Positions 12,990 through 25,540 of a stretch of DNA of 64,000 bases are shown here, one piece after another. This stretch comes from Chromobotia macracanthus (taxonomy: Eukaryota; Chordata; Actinopteri; Cypriniformes; Botiidae). The notes beneath the pieces were generated by a model. It was given only the letters and a program-made list of their open reading frames with translations. It was not told the DNA's origin and made no database searches. A program made the translations under genes and the position numbers. The stretch spans positions 7,109,001 through 7,173,000 of the forward strand of contig JAZGTH010000008.1 of assembly GCA_036877525.1 (NCBI GenBank), in the 5' to 3' direction. Within the stretch, counting starts at the first letter, position 1, and each line of letters starts with the position of its first letter.

Positions 12990-13003
12990 ACACAAGAGGG
13001 CGC
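12990..13003 (+). promoter_or_regulatory. CTCF-like motif, second copy
   Basis: ACACAAGAGGGCGC repeats the CAAGAGGGCGC core found 206 bp earlier, in the same orientation. The surroundings are AT-rich, so the motif stands out. Confidence 0.35.
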
Positions 13004-13584
13004 ATTAGATTAACTCAGTCTTTGATTGCAACAGATTGTAAATGTTTCAACACGGTTGTTTTGTTTATTATGAAAGAACCCAAGGCAGAGAACAGATTTA
13101 AAGATTGTAGTTGGCAGAAGTACCTGAATCTGTCACAAATGGCCTGTGGCTTTATTAGACAACCTGTATTACTGAGACCTGCTGAAATCCTCATTGGCAG
13201 TCTGATTTTATGGTGATGATTTTATGACATGTTTTAGAAGAACACAATTTTTTACATGTGATCACGTGTCTGTTGTTGACACGTGAGTAAATGTTCATAT
13301 ACACAAACCTTGGCCAAACTTGATTATGGTTAAAAGGAAAACTGCAATAAAGGGAGAATGTTGGGTCGATATTTAAACCCACAAACACATAACACAAGCA
13401 ACCTTTGCTGATTGGCAGGCAGACACATTGTAAAACATAATTTTTCACTTTCTGTGCTCCTTAGGGAGATATGAGTTGTTTTGTTGGCAAATATTTAATA
13501 GAGCTTCACATGCTTACCTGAGCATACAGCTCCGGCACACTCATTTTCACATGAACATGCCTTAACACTTTAAAGGGCCTTGTA

Positions 13585-13852
13585 TCCAGCTAACAATTTC
13601 AGGGTATAAGCATTTTCCCCCAATGTTTCTATTAAGTCATAAACTTTACTGTTTGGTTATAAGGATGTTTCTCTATTACTTCTGTAACGTTTTTAATACA
13701 TTCCACCAACTTAGGGATAACTTTTTTGATATATACACTATATTAAGTTAAAAAAGCTGTACTAAGATTACTTTTAGAATGTTTTTGATAACTTTAAGAG
13801 AACTTTTGGAGAACATTAGCCAATGTTCTGAGAACGTCCCCTTTTGGCTGGG
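13585..13852 (+). mobile_element. MITE-like element, family A
   Basis: About 268 bp. It starts TCCAGCTAACAA and ends GGCTGGG, and is flanked by TA on both sides (13583-13584 and 13853-13854). The interior shares AACTTTAAGAGAAC and GTTCTGAGAACG blocks with the other copies. No coding capacity. Confidence 0.7.
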
Positions 13853-14330
13853 TAGCTGTGTAGCTGCCTGCTGGCCTTTTGTGAAGAGTTAGCAATATTT
13901 CACATTTGAGGTGATGACCTCAAAAGAGCTCAATGCTTAGCAAAGCAAAGACAAATAGTCAGATGTCTTTCTGAAAAGATGAAGAGAGATGGAAAATCCC
14001 TCTTATCAGACTGTTAGTGTTATGAGTCAGGGCCTATACATGGTGTTTATTACAGTTGGATGGAAACATGCCTTTTTTGCAGTAAGTTGTTGTACATTGA
14101 TAAAAAGGGAAAAACTTGTAGTTAAACACATGTGACCTTTGTCACATTAGAAATGTAACCTTTGTTTTGATTTTGGTTATAAACATTTGTGAACAGTTTT
14201 CTGCCAAAGATGGATTTAATTAGCCTACTCTAAAATTATAAAATGTAATAAATAGTAATAAAAATAATAAAAAGTTTTCAAACATACTTTTTATAGTAAA
14301 GAAATTTGATTCCAAAGCTGGCAGGTAAAA

Positions 14331-14470
14331 ACTAAGGTGCCCTTGAGCCAGGCACCTCACCCCCAATTGCTCACTGGGCCAACTGCTCTGTGTGTGTGTG
14401 TGTTCACTTCCCACAGTGATGGATTAAATGTAGAGGTCATGTTTTGGGTATGAGTTACCATACCTGACAA
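14331..14470 (+). repeat. Teleost interspersed repeat (unnamed)
   Basis: The text AAGGTGCCCTTGAGCCAGGC, then an ACCTCACCCCCAATTGCTC block, a short GT run and a GGATTAAATGTAGAGG block is a pattern I recognise from many fish genomes. I cannot name the family with confidence. Its frames are short and disrupted. Confidence 0.5.
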
Positions 14471-14701
14471 ATGCATCATTTTGAATTTAAATATAATTAC
14501 TCTTGTGCAAGAAAATGTATATTTTTCTTGGTTACGTCCATCTGATCTGACAAAATCTTTTCTTTAAAAGGTCAAAATTTCCAATATACCAAAAAACAAA
14601 TAAATAACCTTGACACAAAGTCAAGTATGTAAATGAGTCCCTACTATTTTATGAAAATGGCAATGTGTGTGTTTGTGTGTGCATATGTGTATATATACAG
14701 T

Positions 14702-14737
14702 ATTCCATAAATATATATATATATATATTTATGGAAT
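14702..14737. repeat. 36-bp perfect AT-rich palindrome
   Basis: ATTCCATAAATATATATA is followed by its own reverse complement. Outer sequence near 14679-14750 extends the symmetry imperfectly (GTGCATAT on the left, ATATGCAC on the right). It is a candidate cruciform in the spacer upstream of mapkapk2. Confidence 0.8.
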
Positions 14738-17068
14738 CTATATATGCACATAAGAACTACATAAATCTAAAAATCCAAAATTTATGCCTATGTTTTTAAT
14801 GTCTGGTGCTGGGAATTCTACAGGCTACATGGAGCATATGAGCCAAGTCACAGAGTCTATTTAAAGCAACCTGCTTCCAGTCATGCTTGCTTCCCAAAAG
14901 CTAAAAACATCCAAACCCAGAGGAGAACTTTAAATTGAGGGTAGGATCTGATTTCATATGCTGTCTATGTGGAAAGTGGACTTGGCTTGGTTCTGCAGAC
15001 AGACGTGTGTGAACCCACTGCACCCTACCAATTAAATCAGTGTTTACCCTGTCATCCACTTCCTACTAATAAGCACAATATGACTTTGGCGGACTCACAC
15101 AGATATCATGTTTAAATAACCAAAGAAGGCCCCATCACATTTGTTAAACTTTGTTTGTGTACTAACTAGCTGCACAGAGACAAGAAATTGCCTTTGAAAG
15201 TGTCCTAACTTTGGAGGAAGAACAGAACACAAGCAACAGTAATCCAAATGTAGGTATATAGTTAGCGTGGCCTCCCCCTTCCCCCAGCCTGGAAGACAGC
15301 TCAACATGTTCCAATTTATCCAGAGACTGTGGAATTTAGGCCCTGTAGCTTAAGAGACAGTGCTATATTAACATTAAGGCCAAACATATAAACTAGATAG
15401 GCTCATACGTTAGAAATGCTACTGTCATAAAACTTTACACCATTAGCAAGCAATAAAATGGATTAAAAAAACATTAAGGCTATGTAAAATGTTCATGATG
15501 TACCATTTGATCAGGGTCTCATTCCAGTCAGCATGTGACAGTGCAGTTACTAAAGTGGAATGTTTCTATGGAGATGTCTCACGGAGAGTTTGCATTAGTT
15601 GGCATCATAGTTTATTTATTTTATTCATGCATTTTTTAAGCCTTCAAGTCCAAAACACATAATTCTTCAGTGGATATTTATTTCTCAGTGTGTGACCATT
15701 AAAATCCATTAAAGGGTATTCCTAAATTGTTTCTTGTTTACACAAACATGTTAAAGCTGTAATTCATAACTTTCACCTCTCTACCGTCATCTCTGTTTGA
15801 AACATAAAACTGCAGTATGTTAAAGTGAAATTAAGTCAAATTAATATTTTCTAGGAAATCTGAGCAGACATCTTGAATTATAAATCATTATTATACACAT
15901 ACCATTGTGAATCGGCTAAAGAGATTGTTGATTTTGTACATGGATCTGTTATGGACGTGCTCAATAACTTATTCATGTTAATTTTTAACCCAAAAGGTTA
16001 CAGGTTGCAACTTTAAATTAGCTTTTAAATTATCTTTGCTGCTTTTAAAATAAGTACAAAATATAGAGAATTCATTCTGTTGAAAGCATAAAGCAGGCAC
16101 TGAGTAAACGTAAACACAATAATAAGGAACTTTCACAAAGTTCCTTGCCAATAAAATTGCCGGGTATCATTCTGGTAGGTCACAAATACTCAGTGTGGAA
16201 TTTCCCCTGTTCTGAAAGTCACAAACTCTTAAGGCACATAGAATTGAAGCATTGTTGGGAAGTACTAGCACTTGTGGTCACCGACCATTTTGTTATGGCC
16301 TACAGCCAAAGCCAGAGATGATCAGGAAGAGAAGAGGATGGAAGGTTAATAGAGAAGCTATGAGAAGCTATTCATAACCTCACCACCAACATCACAACAA
16401 ACATGCACACCAGGTCCAAGTGCAAATGACGGTGGTTTACCAGAAGCTGTTTTTATTGTTAACACATTTATTTACACTTTTACATTGCAACTGTGATTAA
16501 AAAAAATGAATCAGAACATAATAAGAGATAATAGGAGGTTCAGCAATGTTCTTGTACACACACGCACACATACACACGTTTATTTATCTATCTAAATGGA
16601 TTCTATAGACATTTATTGTTTTTATATACAGTTAGTTATGAAACATTATAATCTAGCCCAACCCCATACTCTAAATCTAACCCTAACAGAAAATAAAAAA
16701 AAAAACATTATTTACAATATTTTTATAGTGTTTTTACAAATGAAGACATCCCCAAAAGGAGGTTTTAACATGTCAGCTTTTGATGACCCCCCCACACACA
16801 CACAGTCTAAAAATAATACATGACGTCTTTTTAATTGATACAATTACACTATAAGTATTTTAACAGAGCTATTCACCCAGGTGTTCAAAGTTCAATGTGT
16901 TTAAAGTGAATCTTGTGAAGATAAGAGCAGCTTGTATTTGAATGAATCTGTGATAGAACGTTTTATTGTACTTCCTTGAGTTGTTTCTCACATGGAAAAC
17001 AAAAACAGTAAAACAGATTTTGATCTCATATCATTCTCAGTGAGCACCATTTTTACATTTTTACTTAA

Positions 17069-17390
17069 AAATTTTAGGTTGTTTTCATAATTGTTTCCAT
17101 TTCCATAATTTTTTTAATGTTCTAGGAATGTTTAAAACATTCATTTTTGTAGACGTTGTACTAATGCTGCTACTTGGTTATAAGAATGTTAGTCAAACTT
17201 AGTTAGTTAGTTTTTTTTATTTAATTTCTGTTAGTTTTAATTTCTGTAACATTTTTAAAACATCTCACTAACAATTATAAAAAGAATAATGTAATTTAGA
17301 GTGCTGGCCAATGACATAAAACATTGAAAAAAGGTTCTACTAAAGAACATTTTTTGATAAATTTGACAGAACTTTGGGATGATAAACAAT
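17069..17390 (+). mobile_element. MITE-like element, family A, diverged copy
   Basis: It shares in order the TTTTAGGTTGT, TTCTGTAACATTTTTAAAACA, TTCTACTAA and TTTTTGATAA blocks of the family, but both termini have decayed. The interior contains extra T-rich and AT-rich sequence. Confidence 0.5.
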
Positions 17391-18010
17391 CAGTTGCACT
17401 GAGTGACTGTCCCACAATGGTTTTACTGATATACAATGGATGGTACTAGCAAAAAGCCAACAAGGGCTCTTAGGGTTAGTAGGCCACCGATGGGTTTGTG
17501 TGGATGGTCGACTCGCAGGGCTTGCACGTTTGAGTCACATGTACATTCCTGTCGTCTCCCCCTTGTGTCATTTCCATAAACAACAAAGGACTTGATGGTG
17601 GAAATTTGTTTAGCCTACTTCTGGGTGCCAATTTCTCTTGTGTCTCACTCAGCTAGAAAAACTGCCCCACTTTACACTTCACTACTTGGCTACAGGAACG
17701 CACTGATGACATTGCTAAGATGCTCCAGTTGTCATGTACAACTGATTTTCAATTGCTTTTTGGATTGAGCCTGAAATGAACTTTCAAACAAAATCAACAT
17801 CTCAGCATTCCCAGACACGGTAACCCAATAGTCTAGATGGGAAGCAGCCAGGTTGATGAAGGGATGCTTGACTTGGAACAGTGAACAGAATCAATGTTGT
17901 GTCTGTTCAGTGAACAGTCATTGATGGCCTACATTGAAAATCAAACAACAGGTTTTCCTCATATTTATTGGACAAGTCATGTTGTTACACTGCGGCTTTG
18001 TGGAAAACTA

Positions 18011-18306
18011 CCCAGCTAACAATTATAGATTGTAAGAACATTTCCCTAACTTTTCCTTTAAGTAACAAAAATGTTAAAAATGAAAGTTGCAGGAGTGTTC
18101 AAAATGTCCAATTTTTAAGATGTTGTACTAACGTTATACATTGATGTCTTACAGCGTTTCACTAAGTACCTAAGAATAACATTTTTGATATATGATATAT
18201 CACATTAAAAAGTTCTACTAACATAACTGCAAGAACGTTTTTGATATCTTTAAGACAACTTTGAGAATGTTATCCAACATTTTGAGAACGTTCCCTGTTA
18301 GCTGGG
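18011..18306 (+). mobile_element. MITE-like element, family A, best preserved copy
   Basis: This 296-bp element begins CCCAGCTAACAA and ends TGTTAGCTGGG, so the last 11 bases of each end are inverted complements. It is flanked by TA on both sides (18009-18010 and 18307-18308), as in elements moved by Tc1/mariner-type transposases. No reading frame of note. Confidence 0.8.
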
Positions 18307-19093
18307 TAGTCCTTAACAAATCCCCTGTAGGGAAAAGGCAACATTTAAACTTCTGTGCATTGTAAAAACATCAAACCAAGTGGCATTTGTTTTAAATAAT
18401 TAAAGACTTCTATCACAAACACATTATGGTTTAAATTGTTCAAAAAGACAAACTATTTATGTCTGGCTTTCAAAATTTGTGGAACATGTCCATAGTTAAA
18501 ATAATAGACTACATCTGTGATTATTTTGCTGTTATTCGTTATTCTGAGAAAAGATCTAGCATAATTCACTGGACAATGCCATTATCCCATATATTTTTTA
18601 AACTAATGCAATGACATTTAGACTTACCAAATACTTTCATAATCCACTGTATATAATATTATATTTATCACAATATCATCAGTCATGTAAGTGCCTTTGT
18701 TTTGCTTACAGCAATATATGAGTAGCTTATATTTGGGTATTTTGGCCTATTGGCAATCTATCCATTCTACTGTATGTGGCACACACTGACATATCTCTGC
18801 ACCTGCTGTCGACTCTCCCTCCCCTTACTCACCTTGCTGATCTCAGATCAGGTCTGTCCAGTAGCAGAGAGAGGAAATGTGAGCCACTTGCTTCATCTTA
18901 CAGATCTGTTGGTCCATGCATTAGACTCCTGTGCTTCTGGGCACAGACGCCAAATCCGCCTAAACCTTCTGATCCTGCATTTAGATTACAAGAGCAACTT
19001 GCGTGAAAGATTATGACTGAAACAGAAGTCACCACTATAGGCTATAATGCTTGTGAATAATCAGTACAATGATAGACAAGTCAGAGAGGGACA

Positions 19094-19150
19094 TTTACAT
19101 TTATATTTTTACATTTGACAGAAGCTTTTTCCAAAGAGACACTGCAGTCA
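19094..19150 (-). repeat. Degenerate SINE tail fragment
   Basis: ACATTTACATTTATATTTTT followed by a degraded CTTTTTCCAAAGAGAC core resembles the reverse complement of the SINE tail found at 22139-22292. It is strongly diverged. Confidence 0.35.
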
Positions 19151-19742
19151 AGATATACATTTACTAATACAATGCTCTTCCAATGAAGCTAATGGAATGC
19201 TTAACATGCTTGTAGCCCACCTGAAGTTAACTGCTCCCCATCTTAATTTACCAATATGGCTTTTATTGTGGTCTCATCCTTTCAGCATGCTCAACCACTC
19301 ATTTATTTCTGTATTTTTTACATTGACAGGGGCTAAGTCAGTTCAGCAGCTTGCTAATCCGCGACCTGTCTGAACCCAGTCACGTTTCAACACTTGACAC
19401 TCCAGCCTGCTACAATGCAGCCTACTGCCCTAGATAAACATAAGCCTGCTTTTTCCATGCGCTCCCAACTTTTGAGGTGATAATGACATTTATATTTTGA
19501 GCAGGGGTCACTGAGGGCAGTTAAGCGTGATGCTAACTTCTACTAGCTTATCTTTTATTATTCACACCATCATCTCGCTTCCATCATCACGCATCATCAA
19601 TTCAAATTGAGATATAAGATCTACCTGGCATGGTGCCCGCACCCAGACATGCTGTATAGACATGGAAGGGGCAACATCAGAGACTCTTCTCATGCATACA
19701 CAATGATCACCATGTGTATTTGAACCAAAGGCCATCTTAGTT

Positions 19743-20098
19743 CCCAGCTATCAATTTTAGGTTGCAAGAACATTTCTCTAACATTTCCATTAAGTAACAA
19801 AAATGTTACAAATATTAAAATGAATGTTCTAAGAACGTTCAAAATATCCAGTTTTTAGATGTTGTGTTATTTAGAACGGTTTTTAGAACGTCATTGTTTG
19901 GTTTTAAGAATGTTATTCAAGCATTAATTCTGTATCATTAATTTTGTAACTAAGAATAACATTTTTGATATTTACGTTATACGTTGTATAACGTTATAAA
20001 CAATTCTTCTAACATTAATGCAAGAACATTTTTGATAACTGTAAGAGAACCTTTAAGGAATGTTGCCAACGTTCTGAGAAAGTTCCCTGTTGGCTGGG
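19743..20098 (+). mobile_element. MITE-like element, family A
   Basis: It begins CCCAGCTATCAA and ends TGTTGGCTGGG, about 356 bp, with an internal partial duplication of the ACGTTATACG segment. Here the flanks are TT and TT rather than TA and TA, so either the target duplication has mutated or insertion was atypical. Confidence 0.7.
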
Positions 20099-20807
20099 TT
20101 GTTTCCTTATCATTCCTGCTGGTAGTAACCAGTAACCGGTAGTCTCTGCTAATCCCTACTTGTGGCTTCTGAAGGAAGAGAGTTATAAATAAACTGCCAT
20201 TCCTCAGACATCTGCATAAGTATCACATTCTAATATTGCTGCAAATGCAGGCCTCACGTTTCAGTGTAGATTTCACTGCCTAATAAGATTAACTGAATAG
20301 CCCCTAGCAAGGCCCCTCAGCCAATTAGACTTTAGCTCACATAGTGTGCACAGATATCTTCAGAGTTTTATATGGTCATAGACACAATGCGCTCCTAACC
20401 CTGTCCTAACCTTGAACTAGAATGCACTGCCTCGCACCTCGAATCAAATATTTACACCACGTTATTTGTGGTCAAGCAACAATGCGAAGAGCTAATGCGG
20501 GCGGAACTAGTTAATCAAAGGATGACCTGATGCAGCTCATTTTGGCCACAAGTTAGCTTAGTTATCTCACAAGAGAATAAACACAGAGCTATGGTTTGGA
20601 CAACAAAGTTTCATGAGTGTAATAAACTCAACTGAATTGTTTGCAGTTAACTAGTAAGCATTATTACATGTTAGCTTGATAAATGTTAAAGTGTTAATAA
20701 ATGTTAATGTGTTGATAAATGGTAATTTTGATTATAAATATACTTTCACACACAAATGAAAGGTGTACATTTATTTTTTACACAATTAAATTGCATCAGA
20801 TTAGTGA

Positions 20808-20957
20808 GTAAGCTCAAGTGGTAGCAGATTGTGTCGCAAAGCGCAAAGATTGTGCATTTGATTTCCACAGAATAAACATAATGAGAAAGTATATACCTAA
20901 ATTAAATGAATGCACTGTAAATTGCTTTAGATAAAAGCATCTGAAATGCATAAAAGT
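20808..20957 (+). mobile_element. tRNA-derived SINE, degenerate
   Basis: It has a decayed A-box region (AAGCTCAAGTGGTAGCAGA), a B-box-like GCATTTGATTTCC and the tail TGTAAATTGCTTTAGATAAA ending in AAATGCATAAAAG. The order and spacing match the clearer copy at 22139. Confidence 0.6.
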
Positions 20958-22138
20958 AAGTTCAGCAAATGAATAAACTACATTATTTACAAGATATCTA
21001 CAAACACTGTTATAAGATTTGTGCTACAAGCAAGATGTGTGCCTGTCTGCACTTCCAGAACACAATTCCAGTATCTGCATTCTTAATAGTGAACAAGGCT
21101 GGCATTTATTCAAGATGACTGAACAAGGAGCTGAATTATTTACACATCTCATTCTAATGGCTCTGTGTTATTGCCATATTTCTCTCTTATACAGGTTTTC
21201 AGCATTGGTTTCTGTATTCTTTTATGATGGAAGTTAAAAATATGGTGTAAGTATTTTTTTCTTTAGGGGATCGCCCTACAAACTGGTTACTTGTTGTAGT
21301 TGTTCATGTATTTTGAGCTGGGACAGTAAAAAGTATTTTACCATATGTTTTTGTCTCACAAAAATAAATATATCCAAATAAACCAACTAAAACCTTTTTG
21401 TTTAGTTCAAGGCTTTTGGTTCAATAAAATTTTATCCTAAATCAAACTGAATGTCACATGATGGCTGCTTGGCGTTTGGTTGGCCTTAAATCTGCCTGTG
21501 ACGGGTGTTTAATCCCTGATCAAGTGTCTGTAATTGCTGTGCCAAGAACAGAGCGGATGAGCCAGACTCCCTAACTTACCTTGACCTGCCTGCTGTCCTG
21601 TTCTCTTTTATACTGATCCATGACCAGTAGTGCTGACCTAAATAATCATAATAATTAATATAATATATGCTGGAAAACTGACCCTGGATCAGTGAAAAAG
21701 GAGACTTCCGAACAGCACCCTGTCATAAGCAGACGGATATAGGGTCCTTCAAGGCTTTGCATTGTGCCCAATCCTGCTGATATGGGAAAGCACTCAGCGG
21801 TCAGTGTGGTTGGAGAACAAAGCTTAGCTGCTCGTTCAGCATGCCAACAGCTGCTCGGCAGGAGGCCTGGCCATAGACAGCCTGGCCTTTTTCACCATTT
21901 GTTCATATGCAACTAAGACAACAAACACACTTAAAAAAACACATACACGTGACTCTCATCCAGATAAATACATGTATAAATCAGCCTTAATTTGAATCAG
22001 ACTGAAGGCAATATACAGTGCAGCTGCTAACACATGGTGATAGAAACTCAGCTTTTGATTTTTGTCTCTAACTCTTCTGCTAAAGTCAATATGCATGAAG
22101 ATGTTTATGTGCCTTACTTTTAACACAAAGCCAACTGT

Positions 22139-22292
22139 TGCTGTAGCTCAGTTGGTAGAGCATTGCGTTAGCAGCGCTGTAGGTCGTGGATTCAATTCTC
22201 AGGAAACAAGTGTACTGACAAAATGTATAACTTGAGTGTACTGTAAGTTGCTTTGAATAAAAGCATCTGCCAAATGCATTAATGTAAATGCA
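22139..22292 (+). mobile_element. tRNA-derived SINE
   Basis: The RNA polymerase III A box TAGCTCAGTTGG (22144-22155) is perfect, and a B-box-like GATTCAATTC lies near 22189. The tRNA-like head is followed by the tail TGTAAGTTGCTTTGAATAAA and AAATGCATTAATGTAAATG. A real tRNA is excluded because the acceptor stem does not close and the tail is the same as in the other copies. Confidence 0.75.
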
Positions 22293-25200
22293 AAAATAAA
22301 ACATAAAGGTTAACAGTTAAAACTTACTAATAAGTCACTAAATACTTATTGCAACTCCAAAGGATATGTGTCTTTTTGTGATTGGCTCCTTTTAAAAGTG
22401 CATCTGATTGTTTAGATGCTAAATATGATGAAAAGTGATGACTGCATACAGACTTTAAAGAATGCACTAAGGCATGCATGTGATTCATTTGTATATGATT
22501 CGTTTTTGTAGTCTGAACAGCAAAATATTACATATTTACAGAATCCAATATTTCTAAACCCAATCCAAATCACATTCATATGTAGTTTAAAATGTGATGT
22601 AATTTTTGATGTAGTTTTATTCATCATTTGGGATATGATGCATATGTAGCTTTATACAAAGGACGACTTTCCTACAGGGAAAAGCAGGGCCAAAAGACAC
22701 CTGTATTCTTGTCCAAGATGTTTTTCCTGCATTGCTGTCTCGCAGCTGAAACCTGACACTTGCTTAAAATAACCTGTTTACCTAGTAACAAGCTTCTGAT
22801 TCCATGCAATGAGACAATGTTCCTGCAAGTACAACATCACCCATAATATACTGTAGTCTAGTGATTTCCAAAGGGGTATGTGAGGTCATGATGGGTAAAC
22901 CAATATTCAAACCAGTTAATGTATTTTTTACAGACAAAAAAATTGGGGCGCCACTAATGTACAAACAATGCTAATGTTAGTGTAAAATAAGTGGTCCAAC
23001 TATATTAGCCCATAAATAAATATTTTGCGGTCTTGGGTTGCTGTCAATCCCACAATCCATTTCAAAATCATGACACAGACCTCAGTAGATATGAACTGAA
23101 AACGCTCCCTCAACTTTGCTCAGAACACAAAAGTGTGGCTAAAGAAATTTCTATGAGCAGCCCTTTGCAAATTGTATTATTTATACAACAGATAACAGTG
23201 TACAATAAATAAGTGTTTTGTTAAACCAGGTTTGCAGCTTCAGAACGCTGTGTTCTTGAAGGAGCAGAGTAACACTGCTTTAAACAAAACCTGTTTCTGG
23301 AAGAACAAGGGCTCCATTCCAAAGGATCTTTCTTTTTTGTAAACATCATTATATACCGCAGTGACTAAATCTACTGTACTAGTGCATCAAAGGGTTAGTC
23401 ATAATTCATTCCCAATGCTGGTGTCAATATTCCCTTTTCCTTATAAGCATGGGGTTCATCAGAGGAGGGGCAACTGTGTTTTCTCTTATTTGGTTTGAGT
23501 GAGCAAACCTTGTTCTTGTATTGCACAACGTGGCGTTGCTGTAAGAACAGTATAATTATATATTTGTATATATATATATATACACAAAATAAAGGTTATT
23601 GGAGCAGGGATGAAACCTGATTTTATATCATTATTTAAAAATGTCTCCACAAAACACATCACACAACACTGTCCAGGATAAAACTGTTGCCGTGACGACA
23701 AAATTCTTTGCACTTGGACAGCAAGTGCGTGTGGAGTCAGACGTTGTTGATGTCTCTTGTCTGGCTATTTAAACATTAAAATAATCATTGAAGGATATGG
23801 AGGTCTATGCCAGAGGGATGCATCACAGAACAATGTTTTCTGACCTATTTAATGGCTGTGATTTTTTGTAAAACAAAGCAACAACCATCAGAGCAGAATT
23901 TTAGAAAAAATAAGAAAAAAAGAGGAAATTACTTTTGGGAGACAGGAAGAGAGAAAAGTGAGAGCAGATGCTGTGAGTTTTTTATGGAGATCTCCACAAA
24001 AAGAAAAACACTTATTTTTCTCTCAGAAATAAGTTTTGCTTTTAACACCAGAAAACATGCAGACACTGTCACCCCAAGTTTTTCCCAGGCAGATGCTTCT
24101 CGGATGAACACTCCAAAAGAGGAACATGTTCTCATTTTCCTACTCTGCAGGGAGACTGTGCAGTCATGTGCTATTTCAGTTCCTGCTGAGTTCAGTCATA
24201 AACAGCTCAAAAAAAGAAAAAACAGACAGACAGAGACATAGAGACATAAAAGTGAAGGAGACTGAGAAGATAAACAAAGATAAGACTGATGCAGAGGGAA
24301 GCTCATTAAAAAAACAATCAAACAAAAAACCTGTTGATAAGGGTTAAAGGGAATGCATTAAACACATATACATTAACCAACTCACAATCTCAACAGGTGT
24401 CATGTGCAATCAAAATACAAATGAACAAACATGAATAAAGAAATCTTTAGGACATTATTAAAACATTCATAACTTAAGGCATCATTATAAATCTAACTAA
24501 TAGTCATGCATTAAAGGCAGCACAAGAAATACTGCCAAAATATTTCACAATTTTACCAATACATCATAGATTATAATCATAATCAACATCATGGCAATAA
24601 TGTCACTTGATGCTTGAAAACAACTTGATGTTTCTAAAAAAAGACTTTTTCAGATTTAAAGACCTGTTGCTGAGGTAATACAAGAAGCACGCACTTCCCT
24701 AAAGTTTAGCTCCCCCTCTGTTGTCTGTGCTGCGGTCACTGACTGACCCAGGAACAGTGCTGCTGTTACAGAGAGCTCTGATTGTTGCACTGGAATGTGG
24801 AATGTTGGGGTTGTGGGACAAATGTTCCTAAAATTCTGCCCCACCTTCGAAAACGTTTGCCATCACAGTTGTGGGGATCTGTGCATGACTTGTGCAGACA
24901 TGTGTTGGTCTGAAATTGCAGGAGTGCCTTTGTGAGGGAGGGCAGGGCCTTGCTAGGCTGTTGAGTTCAGATTTAATAAAGTATGCCCCCAACCCAATGC
25001 TGACAGTTAAAGCATTATCAGAATGAAAACAATCATGCAATGAGTGTGACAGCTTATACAGACTTGTCTTCTGAATATGTCTTTTCTTTGGACGGTAGCA
25101 CATACCACAGATTATTCTCATTTAGCAAGCCTGTCGATCCTGATTCCTGAGAAAGATGTTCACCACAATCACATTTAAAAGTTGGAGTCAGTGAGGTTTT

Positions 25201-25342
25201 ATTAAACCTGTTGTGTGTGTTTACCTCTGGATGCAAATGATGTTTCAAGTAGGGACCCTTTTGACAACAAAAGGGTCAACATTAACATTAAGGAATTTTA
25301 AGGGTTAAATGTAGCGCACTTATCATATGACTTAGGAACCTA

Positions 25343-25540
25343 AGCTAACAATTTTAGGTTGTAATAATGTTTCCTTAATGTTTTCATTAAGTAACAACAA
25401 TAAAAAATGGTATTTTCATAGTTCTGGGAGCAACATTAAAAACGTCTAGTTTTTTACTGCTTGGTTACAAGAACGTTATTCAAACATTTTTAATTCTGTA
25501 ACATTTTAAAAACATTCTGCTAACCTTTCACTAACTTAAC
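25343..25540 (+). mobile_element. MITE-like element, family A, 5' portion
   Basis: AGCTAACAATTTTAGGTTGT through the TTCTGTAACATTTTAAAAAC block matches the first half of the family. The 3' half and its terminal inverted repeat are missing. Confidence 0.55.

Noticed and set aside
22139..22292. A functional tRNA gene
   Set aside because: A and B boxes are good, but the acceptor stem does not pair and the sequence continues into the same tail as other SINE copies.
23807..24241. Longest anonymous frame (144 codons, plus strand)
   Set aside because: Lys/Ser-rich, no domain, no splice context, overlapped by antisense frames; consistent with chance in AT-rich DNA.
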